Source: CAYNZV01 sp965217095
Lineage (GTDB): Bacteria > Latescibacterota > UBA2968 > UBA8231
Length of the DNA: 64,000 nucleotides
Assembly (NCBI GenBank): GCA_965217095.1
Contig: OZ244235.1
Coordinates: 3,472,001 to 3,536,000, forward strand
Reading direction: 5' to 3'
Both the position numbers and the translations under genes were made by a program. Positions 6,393-15,672 of the stretch are shown piece after piece; positions within the stretch are counted from its first letter, which is position 1; each line of letters opens with the position of its first letter. The notes beneath the pieces are model-generated. The model was not told the origin of the DNA. It saw nothing but the letters and a program-made list of their open reading frames with translations, and did not search any database.

Positions 6393-8507
6393 ATGGACAA
6401 AGCGAAGCGCCTTGAGCATCCCGAGACTCCGTTCCCCATAGGTGTCGAGTACTATAGAGCGCCCATCCCCAAGCAGGAGTGCTGGGACGAGGACTTTGCC
6501 CGGCTGCGTGCGGCCGGTTTTCGCGTTGTACGTAGCGCTTCCTACTGGAATTGGATGGAGCCTCGACCAGGCCAATATGAGCTGGAAGATTTTGACCAGC
6601 TGTTCGACTTGGCGGAGAAACATGGATTGTATGTATGGCTAGACATCATGCTAAGCACTCATGGTGCATGTCCGGAATGGTTGACGAGGGAGAATCCCGA
6701 CATGCGTATTGTAAACTATCGGGGGGAACCAGCCCCTGATTATCGCGCTGGGGCGTTCCCTCAGGGCGGCATAAGACATTGCTATGACCACCCGGCCTGG
6801 CGTGAGTACGGGGGGGCTCTGCTACGCCATGTGGTGAACCGGTATAAAGACCGTCCTAACCTGCTCATCTGGGGGCTGTGGGATGGCGTCGCTCCAGCAT
6901 CGTCCGGGCACTCGGAAAAATACCCTTGCTACTGCGACTGCACCGAAGCTAAATATAAGACCTGGCTGCGAGAGCGGTTCACGCTGGAGGAGCTGAACAG
7001 GCGGCTGCTCCGTCGATACCGCCGCTGGGAGGATGTGGAGCCGCCGCGATCCAATCAAGCCATAGTAGAGATGCTGCCCTACCGACAGTTCCACTATGAA
7101 AATCTAGTGGATCACCTAAAATGGATGGTAAACGAGGTGGAGCAGATAGACCCGAAACACGAGATGCGGGCACATTCACTCTCGAGACCCCGACCCTGGG
7201 ATGAGCAATGCGCCTGCCATGTGGACAGTTGGGGCATGTCCATGAGCTCCAATGATCTGCTCACCTCTGAGGATCCTTATAAGATTACGGAGAGGGCCTT
7301 TGCTTTCGATTTTGCACGCAGCGTGGGGCGCAATGGGCGCTGGTGGAACGAGGAAATCTACGCCGGCATGAGTCCCGCCGGAGTGGGCTGGGAGACCAAG
7401 CAGTCCGACCCTCGGGAACTGACGATGTTGTTGTGGATGACCCTGGCCGGAGGAGCGGCGGGCGCTATGTTCTGGCAGTACCGACCCGAGTATCTGAGCT
7501 TCGAGTCGCCGGGCTTCAACCTGGTGGCCCTGGACGGTGAGCCGACTCCTCGCTTTGAGGGCGTGGCCCATACAATTCAGCAGATCGAGGGCCTTAAGGA
7601 CCACTTGCCCCTGGAGTGCCCTAAGGCAGATGTAGCAATCGTTTATCACTCCCAGTCCCACGAAGTCTTTGGCTTCAGCGACCGGTCGCCGAAGCCATAC
7701 GACGCAAGATACATGGCCGACCTGCGTGGGGTATATAGAACGTTGTGGACCCATGGCATACCCGCTGATGTGGTGACCCCTCGGATGGACTGGTCGGGCT
7801 ACCGGTTGCTGTTTCTACCCAATGTGGCATTGATGACAGAGGAGATGCAGCAACGGATTATGCGTACGCTGAAGGATAGCCCTGAGACCCATCTGGTTGC
7901 GGAGGGTAGCTTTGGCATGTACTCCGGCGATGGACAGTCCAGCTACCACCCGCCCGAAGGGTTTGCACAGCACTTTGGCGTGCGTGTGGCGGACGTCAAC
8001 CGCGTGACCGAACGTGACATCCAGCAAGGGCAGAACAGAATGGAGACTCCCTACAGCCCGGTCACCATTACGACACCGTGCGGATACGCGGTCCTTGAGC
8101 CAAGAGGTGGAACCAAGGCCATCGCATCCCTGGGTACCGACACCGTGGCAGTGCGAACGGAGGATGGACGCTTTACCTGGTACGGGTTGACCTTCTCCGC
8201 TGGATTTGGGGATGTGGGGCAGCCCACGCTGGTGCTGGGCCTGGCCAAGGAGTTTGGTGTTCAGCCGCCCGTGACTGTAGAAGGAGACAGGGTGGTGCCG
8301 GTGGTGAGACGCTCTCGGCAAGGTGGCTGTTTGCTGTTCCTGTTCAACGTCGAGGACAAAGAAGCTCAGGTGACACTATGTCCACGGTGGAAGACGAAGG
8401 AGGCGCAAGACTTGCTCAAGGGCTCCACGCTCTCTCTCACTGATGGTGCTTTTAGTCTTACAGTAGAGCCCTGGAGTGTGGATGTGATTCACTGTGCCGA
8501 TGAATGA
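6393..8507 (+). CDS. GH42 beta-galactosidase-like protein
   Basis: This protein of about 704 residues has the GH42 layout: an N-terminal TIM barrel (GVEYYRAPIPKQECWDED, then VVRSASYWNWMEP), a middle amidotransferase-like trimerisation domain (about 415-620), and a small C-terminal beta domain. The four-cysteine metal site is kept (HCYDHP, CYCDC). The nucleophile region RWWNEEIYAG (about 318-327) and GAMFWQYRPEY are present. At the acid/base position GH42 enzymes usually read Asn-Glu after a Trp; here the segment is LLIWGLWDGVAP, with Asp instead of Glu, so activity or specificity may be altered. AGGAGG at 6381-6386 is three bases from ATG 6390 and six from ATG 6393, which favours 6393. It is probably a galactosidase acting on oligosaccharides. 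Confidence 0.85.
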   Translation: MDKAKRLEHPETPFPIGVEYYRAPIPKQECWDEDFARLRAAGFRVVRSASYWNWMEPRPGQYELEDFDQLFDLAEKHGLYVWLDIMLSTHGACPEWLTRENPDMRIVNYRGEPAPDYRAGAFPQGGIRHCYDHPAWREYGGALLRHVVNRYKDRPNLLIWGLWDGVAPASSGHSEKYPCYCDCTEAKYKTWLRERFTLEELNRRLLRRYRRWEDVEPPRSNQAIVEMLPYRQFHYENLVDHLKWMVNEVEQIDPKHEMRAHSLSRPRPWDEQCACHVDSWGMSMSSNDLLTSEDPYKITERAFAFDFARSVGRNGRWWNEEIYAGMSPAGVGWETKQSDPRELTMLLWMTLAGGAAGAMFWQYRPEYLSFESPGFNLVALDGEPTPRFEGVAHTIQQIEGLKDHLPLECPKADVAIVYHSQSHEVFGFSDRSPKPYDARYMADLRGVYRTLWTHGIPADVVTPRMDWSGYRLLFLPNVALMTEEMQQRIMRTLKDSPETHLVAEGSFGMYSGDGQSSYHPPEGFAQHFGVRVADVNRVTERDIQQGQNRMETPYSPVTITTPCGYAVLEPRGGTKAIASLGTDTVAVRTEDGRFTWYGLTFSAGFGDVGQPTLVLGLAKEFGVQPPVTVEGDRVVPVVRRSRQGGCLLFLFNVEDKEAQVTLCPRWKTKEAQDLLKGSTLSLTDGAFSLTVEPWSVDVIHCADE

Positions 8508-8540
8508 TACATTAAAATAAGCCGGGACTTCCCAGAGGAG

Positions 8541-8755
8541 GTGTCAAGGATGTTCATGTTAGAGTTTGGTATCGGCCACAGGGGCTGTGGGTAAACGAGC
8601 TGTCAAGGGCCGTGCCCCATGTGCGGCTCATCTGCCCTGGAGGCTTCATCCTCGGCCCCGATTCGGCCGAAGAGATTCTTGTGCTGGACAAGCCGACGGA
8701 CAGCGATGTCGAGTCGGTTCTTGATCACCTTCGAAACTCCAGCAGGATGATCTGA
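8541..8755 (+). pseudogene. Unrecognised small gene, apparently frameshifted
   Basis: A strong Shine-Dalgarno stretch (AGAGGAGGTG, 8534-8543) precedes ATG 8550, and the same motif precedes the GH42 gene. The frame from this ATG stops after 14 codons. One of the other frames stays open to a TGA at about 8755 and has gene-like composition, with segments such as VWYRPQGLWVNEL and LICPGGFILGPD. This looks like the second gene of a GH42 operon with an early frameshift. I do not recognise the family. Confidence 0.3.
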
Positions 8756-9060
8756 TAGATCCGATCTGTCAGGCTTCCGTCGAAGGACGTGGCTTCAAGT
8801 CCTTCTCGCCCTAACATGCATTCCTCTCATCGGTGGTTCTTCACACACAGCCACATTGGTTCGATGTCGGATGGACCAGATTCACCGTCGACATCCTATG
8901 TACCGAATACTCAACAACCGGAACTGCATGAACATGAACCCGGAGTGCCCGTCTGAATAGTAGAAACACACTTCGGATACAACCTGTTAGGCGAAAAATA
9001 TCAATCTGTTTTCAAAGGACTCTATAGACCAGTGTATTCCCTAAATCGATAGAGAAAATC
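8756..9060. other. Intergenic region, nothing recognised
   Basis: About 305 bases lie between the broken small gene and the APH-like pseudogene. Every frame is short and interrupted. I see no hairpin with a T-run, no tRNA-like T-loop and no clear promoter pair. Confidence 0.4.
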
Positions 9061-10159
9061 ATGACTGCCAATACCCGCATTGCCAAAGTCATAGAACAAT
9101 CTGGCCAGGACGAAACTGCTGAAGTGATGGCGGAAATAACGGAAGCAGAGCTTACCCAACTAATTCGCAATGCCCTGAAACAGCCGGAGGCTGCCCTTGT
9201 CGACTCGCACTGCGAGCAGGTTCACGGTGGCGCTTCAGGTAGCAAAGTGTTCAAGCTCCTGGGGACGGCCAATACCGGACGCGAGACGGTAGCGTGGTCG
9301 TTCTTTCTAAAGATCCTGGACAGGGAAACCGACAGGCACCAATTAGGCGATGCCACCTGGGAACGTGAAGCCCTGCTCTATGAATCTGAACTGCTGAACG
9401 AAATTCCTGGTGGATTAAAAGTACCGTCCTGTTTCCACGTCGACCGCAAATCCGAGAATGAGATCTGGTTATGGATGGAGGATATGAGCGAATCCAGCTC
9501 TAATGAGGGCGGACAGGGGCATATGGCTAGGCCGATTTAATGGGGCCTATCTTACGGATCGCCCCTTACCGAACTATGACTGGCTGTTTCGCGAATACGA
9601 ACGCATGCCCCAGCTTTGAAAAGACGTCGATGTACCCTCCGCCCTTGAACTCATTCGCACGTCCTTCGACCGCCCTTTGGTGCAACAGATGTATCCTCCA
9701 GGCGTCACTTCGGCCATTTCGAATCTTTGGCAGGAACGCGAGACCTGGCTTGCCAATTTATACGATCGGTTGCCTCAGACTTTTGGACACCTTGACGCGG
9801 CCCGGGTTAACCTGTTGTCTCGAGACCTGTCCGATGGTACGAACGAGATCGTTGCCATTGACTGGCAGCTATCGGGCATCGGCGCTATCGGGCAAGAGCT
9901 ATCGCCAATGATTTTCATGTCAATTGCCATGGGCAACGTAGAGATTGATAAGATTCACGAACTGGAAAAAATCACATTCGAAGGCTACGTAGACGGTTTA
10001 CACGATGCGGGATGGCAAGGCGATGTGCGAATACCCGGCTTCGCACCCTTCCTCGCGGAAACGCACGCGGGTTCGCTACGGACCTGCTGGCTAGGCTTTG
10101 GTCCGGTGGGAATTGAGCCAAAGCTCTCACCCACTGGGCAACATCAACCTATTTCATGA
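9061..10159 (+). pseudogene. Aminoglycoside phosphotransferase (APH)-fold kinase, broken
   Basis: This was a phosphotransferase of the APH/choline-kinase fold. The N-lobe is intact (GGASGSKVFKL; WSFFLKIL with the ATP lysine; WEREALLYESELL). At about 9520-9530 the frame shifts inside the family segment that should read like LARRFNGAYLTDRPLP. An in-frame TGA at about 9617 then interrupts the sequence between MPQL and KDVDVPSALELI. The C-lobe resumes with the catalytic loop FGHLDAARVNLLS (H-x-D-x4-N kept) and the metal-binding IDW. Catalytic residues are therefore preserved in a disrupted gene, which fits recent inactivation or, for the single lesions, sequence error. The original substrate is unknown; resistance should not be assumed. 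Confidence 0.75.
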
Positions 10160-10273
10160 CATTTGTCACTCCCAAGGTTTCGGATTTATCTTGGCACGAG
10201 CTTCGCGGTTCGGGCACGGCGAAATCGTTATCGGCAACGGTTCATTGAAGAGTTAATTTTCAGGAGGTTCATC

Positions 10274-10846
10274 ATGACTAGTATCGTTGTAATTCTCAGT
10301 TTAACGATATCGTTTTCCTCGTGCTCCTTTTGGTCTGGCACAGTGGGAAATTCGACCCCTCGAAAGGATGATTTGGTGCTCATCCAAGCGGTGGACGCCG
10401 GCCAGTCGAGTTTGGTGGAAGCGGCTCTTAAAGCCGGCGCCAATCCCAACGCCGTGGACGTTGACGGTGAGTCAGCCCTGATCGTCGCGGTAGAAGACGG
10501 TCAGGTGGGTTTGGTGGAAGTGCTGCTTGAAGCCGGAGCGGATGTCAATGCCGTGGACGTTGACGGTGAGTCAGCCCTGATCGTCGCGGTAGAAGATGGT
10601 CAGACAGGTTTGGTGGAAGTGCTGCTTGAAGCCGGAGCGGATGTCAACGCCGTGGATGCGGACGGCGAACCTGCCTTGATCGTCGCGGTAGAAGATGATC
10701 AGGCGGGTTTAGTGGAAGTGCTGCTTGAAGCCGGGGCTGATGTAAATGCCATGGATGCAGATGGCGTATCCGCTTTGAATTTGGCAATCAAGAGCGGACA
10801 GACAAGAATAGCGAATGCTTTACGTTCAAAGGTGGAACATGAATGA
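10274..10846 (+). CDS. Ankyrin-repeat lipoprotein
   Basis: This is a 190-residue protein with an N-terminal signal (ILSLTISFSSC) ending in a probable lipobox cysteine, followed by about four to five ankyrin repeats. The repeats carry the usual GADVNA and LVEVLLEAG consensus. The middle three are nearly identical at the DNA level over a period of 99 bp (10452-10750), which implies recent internal duplication. Start ATG 10274 follows AGGAGG at 10262-10267; a longer frame upstream lacks such a site. It is probably anchored in the periplasm and mediates protein binding. No partner is evident. Confidence 0.8.
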   Translation: MTSIVVILSLTISFSSCSFWSGTVGNSTPRKDDLVLIQAVDAGQSSLVEAALKAGANPNAVDVDGESALIVAVEDGQVGLVEVLLEAGADVNAVDVDGESALIVAVEDGQTGLVEVLLEAGADVNAVDADGEPALIVAVEDDQAGLVEVLLEAGADVNAMDADGVSALNLAIKSGQTRIANALRSKVEHE

Positions 10847-10869
10847 AGTTTTTCGTCCGCAGCCGATAA

Positions 10870-10935
10870 CAGCGCGTTTTGCGCTGCGTCGCTTCGCTCC
10901 TCGGCCTGCGGCAACGCCTCGCTGAGACGAGGCGT
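10870..10935. other. Two adjacent hairpins after the ankyrin gene
   Basis: The first hairpin, at 10870-10886, is a perfect 6-bp stem (CAGCGC/GCGCTG) with a five-base loop. The second, at 10914-10935, is a perfect 8-bp stem (ACGCCTCG/CGAGGCGT) with a six-base loop. Neither has a following T-run. They may act as a terminator or transcript end. The compact, GC-rich, two-stem form recalls integron attC sites, but I do not find convincing core sites at the ends. Confidence 0.45.
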
Positions 10936-11002
10936 TCGCAAACCGGCATAACGTTGACCGAAATTGTTAATTGAGAAAATTGGTGTCTATAGGAGCAAGT
11001 GA

Positions 11003-11596
11003 ATGTCTAAAACTACACGATCAGAATTTCACGATTTCAAGATTGTACTTGTTCGTCATGGACAGGCCAGTGGTGAAGAGAGGCCAGGAGAGTTAGGAGC
11101 ACCCCTTACTTCTTTAGGAGAGAAACAAGCCGCTCGGGTAGCGAAACGGTTAGCCAAAGAACATTTTACCCACATATACACAAGCGATTTATCTAGGGCA
11201 TATTACACAGGCCTTGCTATACGACATTTTCATCCAAGCACGCCTTTCACAGTCACGGCCTCCTTGCGGGAGATCCGTGGATTCATGAGCCAGCCAGGTC
11301 GTGCGCCCGGTGGAAAAGCAGTTCAGGAGGACCTCCGCAAGCGTCGTGCAGAAATAAAGGAATTTGCTCGTCAAATTCTTTCTGAACATACCTGGGATGA
11401 TCAGATTCTCATTGCCGCCCATGGAAATCTGATTCGTTTCCTTGTATCTACTCTAGCCGGCGTCAATCCAAAGACGGCTGTTCTTTTTAAGATAAGCAAC
11501 ACCTCTATTAACGAGGTAATAATTCAAAATGGAAGGTTTTTGTGGCTTTATCGGACGAATGATGTACACCATCTGTTGCCACAGCAGATTACATAA
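11003..11596 (+). CDS. Histidine phosphatase superfamily protein
   Basis: This is a 197-residue phosphoglycerate-mutase-like phosphatase. The catalytic RHG motif is in VLVRHGQASG (about 16-25), and the second active-site histidine is in LIAAHGNLIRFL (about 136-147). A GGAG-type site lies a few bases before ATG 11003. Such proteins remove phosphate from varied small molecules or proteins. The substrate here is unknown. It is followed by a metallophosphoesterase gene on the same strand. Confidence 0.88.
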   Translation: MSKTTRSEFHDFKIVLVRHGQASGEERPGELGAPLTSLGEKQAARVAKRLAKEHFTHIYTSDLSRAYYTGLAIRHFHPSTPFTVTASLREIRGFMSQPGRAPGGKAVQEDLRKRRAEIKEFARQILSEHTWDDQILIAAHGNLIRFLVSTLAGVNPKTAVLFKISNTSINEVIIQNGRFLWLYRTNDVHHLLPQQIT

Positions 11597-11649
11597 CATG
11601 CTCGAATGAATGGCAACGTAGTACAACGATGATAAAAAAGAGGAGCCAC

Positions 11650-12387
11650 ATGCGAATCGCCATCATCTCTGATATCCATGGAAATTTAGTGGCTTTGGAA
11701 TCTGTCTTGAGCGATCTCAAAACAGAACACATTGATCACGTCGTGTGCCTGGGTGATATCGCCGCTGATGGCCCCCAGCCACGTGAGGTCATTGCCCAAT
11801 TGAAAACTCTAAACAGTTCTGTCGTCATGGGCAACATGGATGCTTTGTTCCTGAATCCACCCCGGCGCAACGAGAAGGGTCATCGGTTCACCGCCGAGAT
11901 TCAATTCTGGGGTGTCAGTCAGCTTTCACCTGACGATCTCGATTATCTGCGTACATTCCGAGCAACGGTCGAAATGCCTCTTGATGTTACCACAGGTCTT
12001 CTTTGCTATCACGGTTCCCCACAGTCTAATGAAGAAGGAATCTCTTCGACGACTCCTGACGAAGACCTCGAACGGATGCTGTTTGGCTATCACGCCACGG
12101 TATTGGCTGGAGGACATAAGCACACACAGATGGTTCGTCGTTATGGAGATATCACCCTTTTCAATCCAGGAAGTGTTGGTGCTCCTGTTCCACAGACAGA
12201 TCAAGATCGCCATCCTGCATGGGCAGAATATGGGGTTATCGGTTGGGAGAAGAGTAGCCTTCGAATTGAGTTACGTCGTGTGCCCGTGGATGTCAACTTA
12301 GTGATACAAGCCGCGCTTGGCTGTAGCATGCCACACGCTGACTGGTGGATTCAAAAGCGGTATCCCATGCTGGCTTCCGGGGCGTAG
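11650..12387 (+). CDS. Metallophosphoesterase (calcineurin-like)
   Basis: This protein of about 245 residues has the dinuclear-metal phosphoesterase motifs in order: IISDIHGN (D-x-H), CLGDIAADGP (GD), VMGNMDAL (GN-type), CYHGSP and AGGHKHTQ (final GHxH), then FNPGSVGAP. This matches the YfcE/MJ0936-like phosphodiesterase group. ATG 11650 is preferred over ATG 11629 because GAGGAG lies just upstream. A 21-bp imperfect direct repeat overlaps its 3' end (12337-12357 and 12387-12407), and decayed sequence begins at its stop codon. Confidence 0.88.
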   Translation: MRIAIISDIHGNLVALESVLSDLKTEHIDHVVCLGDIAADGPQPREVIAQLKTLNSSVVMGNMDALFLNPPRRNEKGHRFTAEIQFWGVSQLSPDDLDYLRTFRATVEMPLDVTTGLLCYHGSPQSNEEGISSTTPDEDLERMLFGYHATVLAGGHKHTQMVRRYGDITLFNPGSVGAPVPQTDQDRHPAWAEYGVIGWEKSSLRIELRRVPVDVNLVIQAALGCSMPHADWWIQKRYPMLASGA

Positions 12388-12400
12388 CTGACGGGTGGAT

Positions 12401-12598
12401 TCAAAAGTCGAACAATGAGGGGTTGAGGCCGGTATCAGCAGCAGCGTCGCGAATATTCGCGACGTCTTCTTTCGAACTGGCAGAGTTGACGATGTTCCCG
12501 AACACGGCAACGTCGCTGTAACCGGCGCTGGCGATGTGGGTACATGCCTGCGCAAAACCGAGCTCACTGTGCGGGCGGGTGGTACAACCGATACCAGG
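12401..12598 (-). pseudogene. Remnant of a sugar phosphate isomerase/epimerase (xylose-isomerase-like TIM barrel)
   Basis: A 65-codon frame without a start reads like the beginning of this family (GIGCTTRPHSELGFAQ, YSDVAVFGNIVNS, IRDAAADTGL) and ends at a TGA created by the flanking sequence at 12401. A TGA also precedes the fragment at 12599-12601. The remaining roughly three quarters of the barrel is missing. It is homologous in fold to the gene at the right end of the window. Confidence 0.6.
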
Positions 12599-12722
12599 TC
12601 ACGGATCATTCTCCTTTCCAGCGCCACGGCTGCGATTATGTCATGTCAGTGGTGGCAGAGGATACGGCAGCGGGGCGGTCGCTTCCACCATGTTAGCGCG
12701 ATCGCTTGGAGACGCAGCGCGT

Positions 12723-13110
12723 TCATGTTTCGGGCAGCGCCACCTCGTCCTCGCACCCCTCCTGCCATACCCGGATGCGTGCCGCCAGCTCACGGACCCG
12801 CTCTCGGTGCTCGGGCCGATGGTACAGATTCTCCAGCTCGTGCGGGTCGGCGTTCAGATCGTAGAGCTCGCCCTGGTTCTTGCCGTAGAGATTGAGCTTC
12901 CAGCGCTCGGCGGAAACCACCGTTCGCAGCGGATGGACCATGCTGTTATTGGGCTCGGCTTCGCCGATGGATGCCGGCGGGTGCGGTTCGAGGTAGCTGA
13001 CGCAAAGCGCGAACGGTGCGTCAGCGCTGGCACGGATATACTCCGCGGCCTAGTCCCCCAGGAATGAGGCCTTGGTAAACTCCTCCTCCATCGAGGCTTG
13101 GCGATGGCGC
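12723..13110 (-). pseudogene. Sulfatase C-terminal remnant
   Basis: The frame carries typical arylsulfatase C-terminal sequence: EEEFTKASFLGD, AAEYIRASADAPFALCVSYLEPHPP, WKLNLYGKNQGELYDL, DPHELENL. A TAG interrupts it between FLGD and AAEYI. The N-terminal half with the catalytic Cys/Ser-x-Pro-x-Arg site is absent, and sequence between SYLEPHPP and MVHPLRT looks shortened. Not functional. With the FGE gene at 21538 it suggests the lineage once used, or elsewhere uses, sulfatases. Confidence 0.75.
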
Positions 13111-13235
13111 GAGAAAATGCGCTGGCCCTGCGCGGCTCAACAAAGTCCTCGGTCTCCTTCGAAGACCGAAATGAGATTATTGCGAGTTGAAGAAATCCTC
13201 CGAATGTCCGAATGAGAGAAAAAGCCTTGACTCGA
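13111..13235. other. Decayed spacer
   Basis: No supported gene is seen between the sulfatase and VCBS remnants. Confidence 0.4.
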
Positions 13236-13580
13236 TTAGACCAAAGAGATCGGTAGTCGCGGCAAGCCAGCGGGTGCGTGAACTGGGCGATGTATCGGTT
13301 CGTTTGGCGGCTCGCGATCGTAGTCGAGCCAGATGGCATTGTCAGTAGGGAGGAGCTCGGCCAGCCCAGCCTCGGCGGACACGTTACGGCACGACCCGGC
13401 TTCGTTGCGGAGCAAGCCGTCCGGATCGCGGCCAAACACGTGGCCCGCGCTGACGAAGAGATCCGGGTCGCCGTCGTTGTCGTAGTCTCCGAACACCGAG
13501 CCGGCGCCCGCAATTCCCGTGGGCAGCGCTCCCGAGAGCAGGGCAGTGACGTCGGTGAAGCGCCCCGCAAGCGGGAAACG
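13236..13580 (-). pseudogene. FG-GAP/VCBS-repeat protein remnant
   Basis: The frame includes RFTDVTALLSGALPTG, GAGSVFGDYDNDGDPDLFVS and AIWLDYD. These carry the calcium-binding D-x-D/N-x-D-G-x-x-D loop of FG-GAP/ASPIC-type beta-propeller proteins. Both ends are broken: upstream the frame is lost near 13580, and downstream it runs into unrelated sequence. It is the fourth consecutive gene fragment in a 1.2-kb stretch. Confidence 0.65.
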
Positions 13581-13629
13581 GTCGTTGAAACGTTGTGTTC
13601 GTCATCATATCGGGATTCGACTTTGACGG

Positions 13630-15672
13630 CTACCACCAGTGGATGCGGTGACCAGCACCCGGAAACCAGATCAGATCTACCACCGTGCCGGCGATGACGC
13701 CGACCATATATCCGATGCCCATGCCGTAAAAAAACGGTTTGCCGGCCAGGTACATCTTTACTCCCCCGAGACGTAGCAGGGTGATTTTCACCATCCACAT
13801 CATGAAGAGGGTCGACCAGTAGACCCAGGTTCCGATGGTCATTTGGAACGCAAGTCCGATCGGATGGATCGGAAACCAGTGATACCGGGTGCGCAGCAAA
13901 ACCAGAAAGGCCGATTCGAAGAATCCGATGAACCAGAGGGCCCATTTTTCCCAGTGGAATTCGATCGGGTTGTTCATCAGGTTGACGGCAACATTGTAAT
14001 CTCGTGGCACTCGGTTACCCGAGAGGATGATCGCGCCTTCTGTGTAAGTCATATCCAACAGCGCCCAAAAAGCGACCAGAAAACCTCCAACGAAGGCGAT
14101 CAGCACCGTGCCCATAACCCATGCTGGCTGTTTCCGAAAGGAAAAGATACGCAGATGGTGCGGCAGCGCCGGCCATGCCGGAATGAGGATGTGGCCGAAA
14201 AACGCATAGCTGGTAAAAACCTTGTAAGCGGCGAGATTGCGTGCCGACATGTAGGCGGATCCGATCATCTCCACCACCATAAACTCACCCTTGAGGTGAG
14301 GTCGGTTGGGCAACAGATAGGCGAAACCGGTGGCCGCTATCAACTTCACGGTGACGAAGTAGACGAGGGCCATAAGCAGGAAGGTGAGCGTCGCCGCTAA
14401 CGGGTGTACTCCCATGAAGATCGCCCAGAAGATTACGTACGCCGCTGACACGAGCATGCCGACGAGGGCCAGGCGGTAACGAAACAGATCGGCGCGGTCC
14501 CCGGTGCCGCTCCTGACCTGTTTCCACACATCCTTGAGATGTCGACGCGCCAGCCAGATCGACCAGAGGGCGATAAAAATGACCGCACCGTAACTCTCGC
14601 CCTGCAGCACCTGAAACGATTCCGGAAAAGTGGGATTCACGCTGGAACCAGAAAAACCGAAGTCCGGCGCCCCGTGGCGCCGCATCAAGCCGTATTTGAC
14701 CGAGCCCAGCACGTGGAAGAGCGCGATGCTGCCCATGATGTCCAAGGGACAGAGATAGACCACCGCCATTGCCACTGGCACCACCCGGAAGACCAGGCTG
14801 CCGTCCCCCCAGCTCAGGGCGTAGTGTTTCCACAGTATGTCCAGCACGGGCAGGCTGGGCATGAAATAGGTGGTGATCCGGTAACCCATGGGGATCAACA
14901 CCAGAAAGAAACCGGTCCAGAACAGACTGGAGCGGAACAGGTCCGGCATCCGCCGAGGTCCATCGAGACCCTGGGTCAGGTCTAGCGGCAGCTGCGCCAG
15001 CGGAAACGTGAGCTTTTCGTGTCGTTCCCACTGACGCTGAAAGAGCAAAACGAGACAAAACCCGAACACAACCACGGCGGTGGTAGCGCCCAACCACTGG
15101 AAGAGCGGACCGATCCACTGCACCCACGGAATCTCCATGCCTTCGGGTCGGCCGTACCAATAGTTTACGACGACCTCCGGCGCGGTCGGTGCCAGCACAT
15201 GCCAGGGCAGGAAATCGAAGATCGTTTCCCACTGATTCTCCGGGGAAGCGAAAACGGTGGGTGTGGTGAGGACCGAAGCCCAGATCTTGATCCAGGAGGG
15301 AATGACGCCGGCGACCCAGGTCATGGTGAATATGGTCAGGAGCTCGCCCCGATTCAGGGCAATGCGGGGCCATACCCGCTTGAGTATGACGTTGGCCACC
15401 AGCCACACGACAAACGGAATGAAGGCGGTGAGCGGGTACTGAGAATGAGTGAAGGCTCCGGAGCGTTGGCGCTCGGAAACCTGGATCGCGTAGAAGAACA
15501 TCACCGCAATCGACAGCATCGAGAGAAGGACAGCGCGCCAACGAATTCGCGGCGGATCGGCAGTGGTTGACTCGTCCCTGGGACTCACGTCCGGCAAGTC
15601 CTGTTCGCCCCCCCGGGGGACCGCGTGTTCTTTCGGGTCGGTAGTTCGATTGGTGGTGTCGGAATCGCTCAT
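13630..15672 (-). CDS. DUF6785-type polytopic membrane protein
   Basis: About 680 residues with roughly a dozen predicted transmembrane segments, beginning after a charged N-terminal tail (first helix around ILWRAVLL-type sequence near residue 45). The overall pattern and segments such as ELLTIFTMTWVAGVIPS and KLIAATGFAYL resemble the uncharacterised DUF6785/DUF6784 family of environmental bacteria, possibly transport-related. The frame can be extended to 15786, but ATG 15672 gives a more natural N-terminus. Neither start has a clear ribosome binding site. It is flanked by decayed genes yet intact over its full length. Confidence 0.75.
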   Translation of the reverse strand: MSDSDTTNRTTDPKEHAVPRGGEQDLPDVSPRDESTTADPPRIRWRAVLLSMLSIAVMFFYAIQVSERQRSGAFTHSQYPLTAFIPFVVWLVANVILKRVWPRIALNRGELLTIFTMTWVAGVIPSWIKIWASVLTTPTVFASPENQWETIFDFLPWHVLAPTAPEVVVNYWYGRPEGMEIPWVQWIGPLFQWLGATTAVVVFGFCLVLLFQRQWERHEKLTFPLAQLPLDLTQGLDGPRRMPDLFRSSLFWTGFFLVLIPMGYRITTYFMPSLPVLDILWKHYALSWGDGSLVFRVVPVAMAVVYLCPLDIMGSIALFHVLGSVKYGLMRRHGAPDFGFSGSSVNPTFPESFQVLQGESYGAVIFIALWSIWLARRHLKDVWKQVRSGTGDRADLFRYRLALVGMLVSAAYVIFWAIFMGVHPLAATLTFLLMALVYFVTVKLIAATGFAYLLPNRPHLKGEFMVVEMIGSAYMSARNLAAYKVFTSYAFFGHILIPAWPALPHHLRIFSFRKQPAWVMGTVLIAFVGGFLVAFWALLDMTYTEGAIILSGNRVPRDYNVAVNLMNNPIEFHWEKWALWFIGFFESAFLVLLRTRYHWFPIHPIGLAFQMTIGTWVYWSTLFMMWMVKITLLRLGGVKMYLAGKPFFYGMGIGYMVGVIAGTVVDLIWFPGAGHRIHWW

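Noticed and set aside
10850..11002. Definite integron attC site
   Set aside because: Two hairpins are present, but matching core sites at the ends were not found by eye.
12854..13945. 363-codon minus-strand frame across the sulfatase/VCBS remnants
   Set aside because: Composition is shadow-like, and the recognisable sulfatase and VCBS residues lie in other phases.
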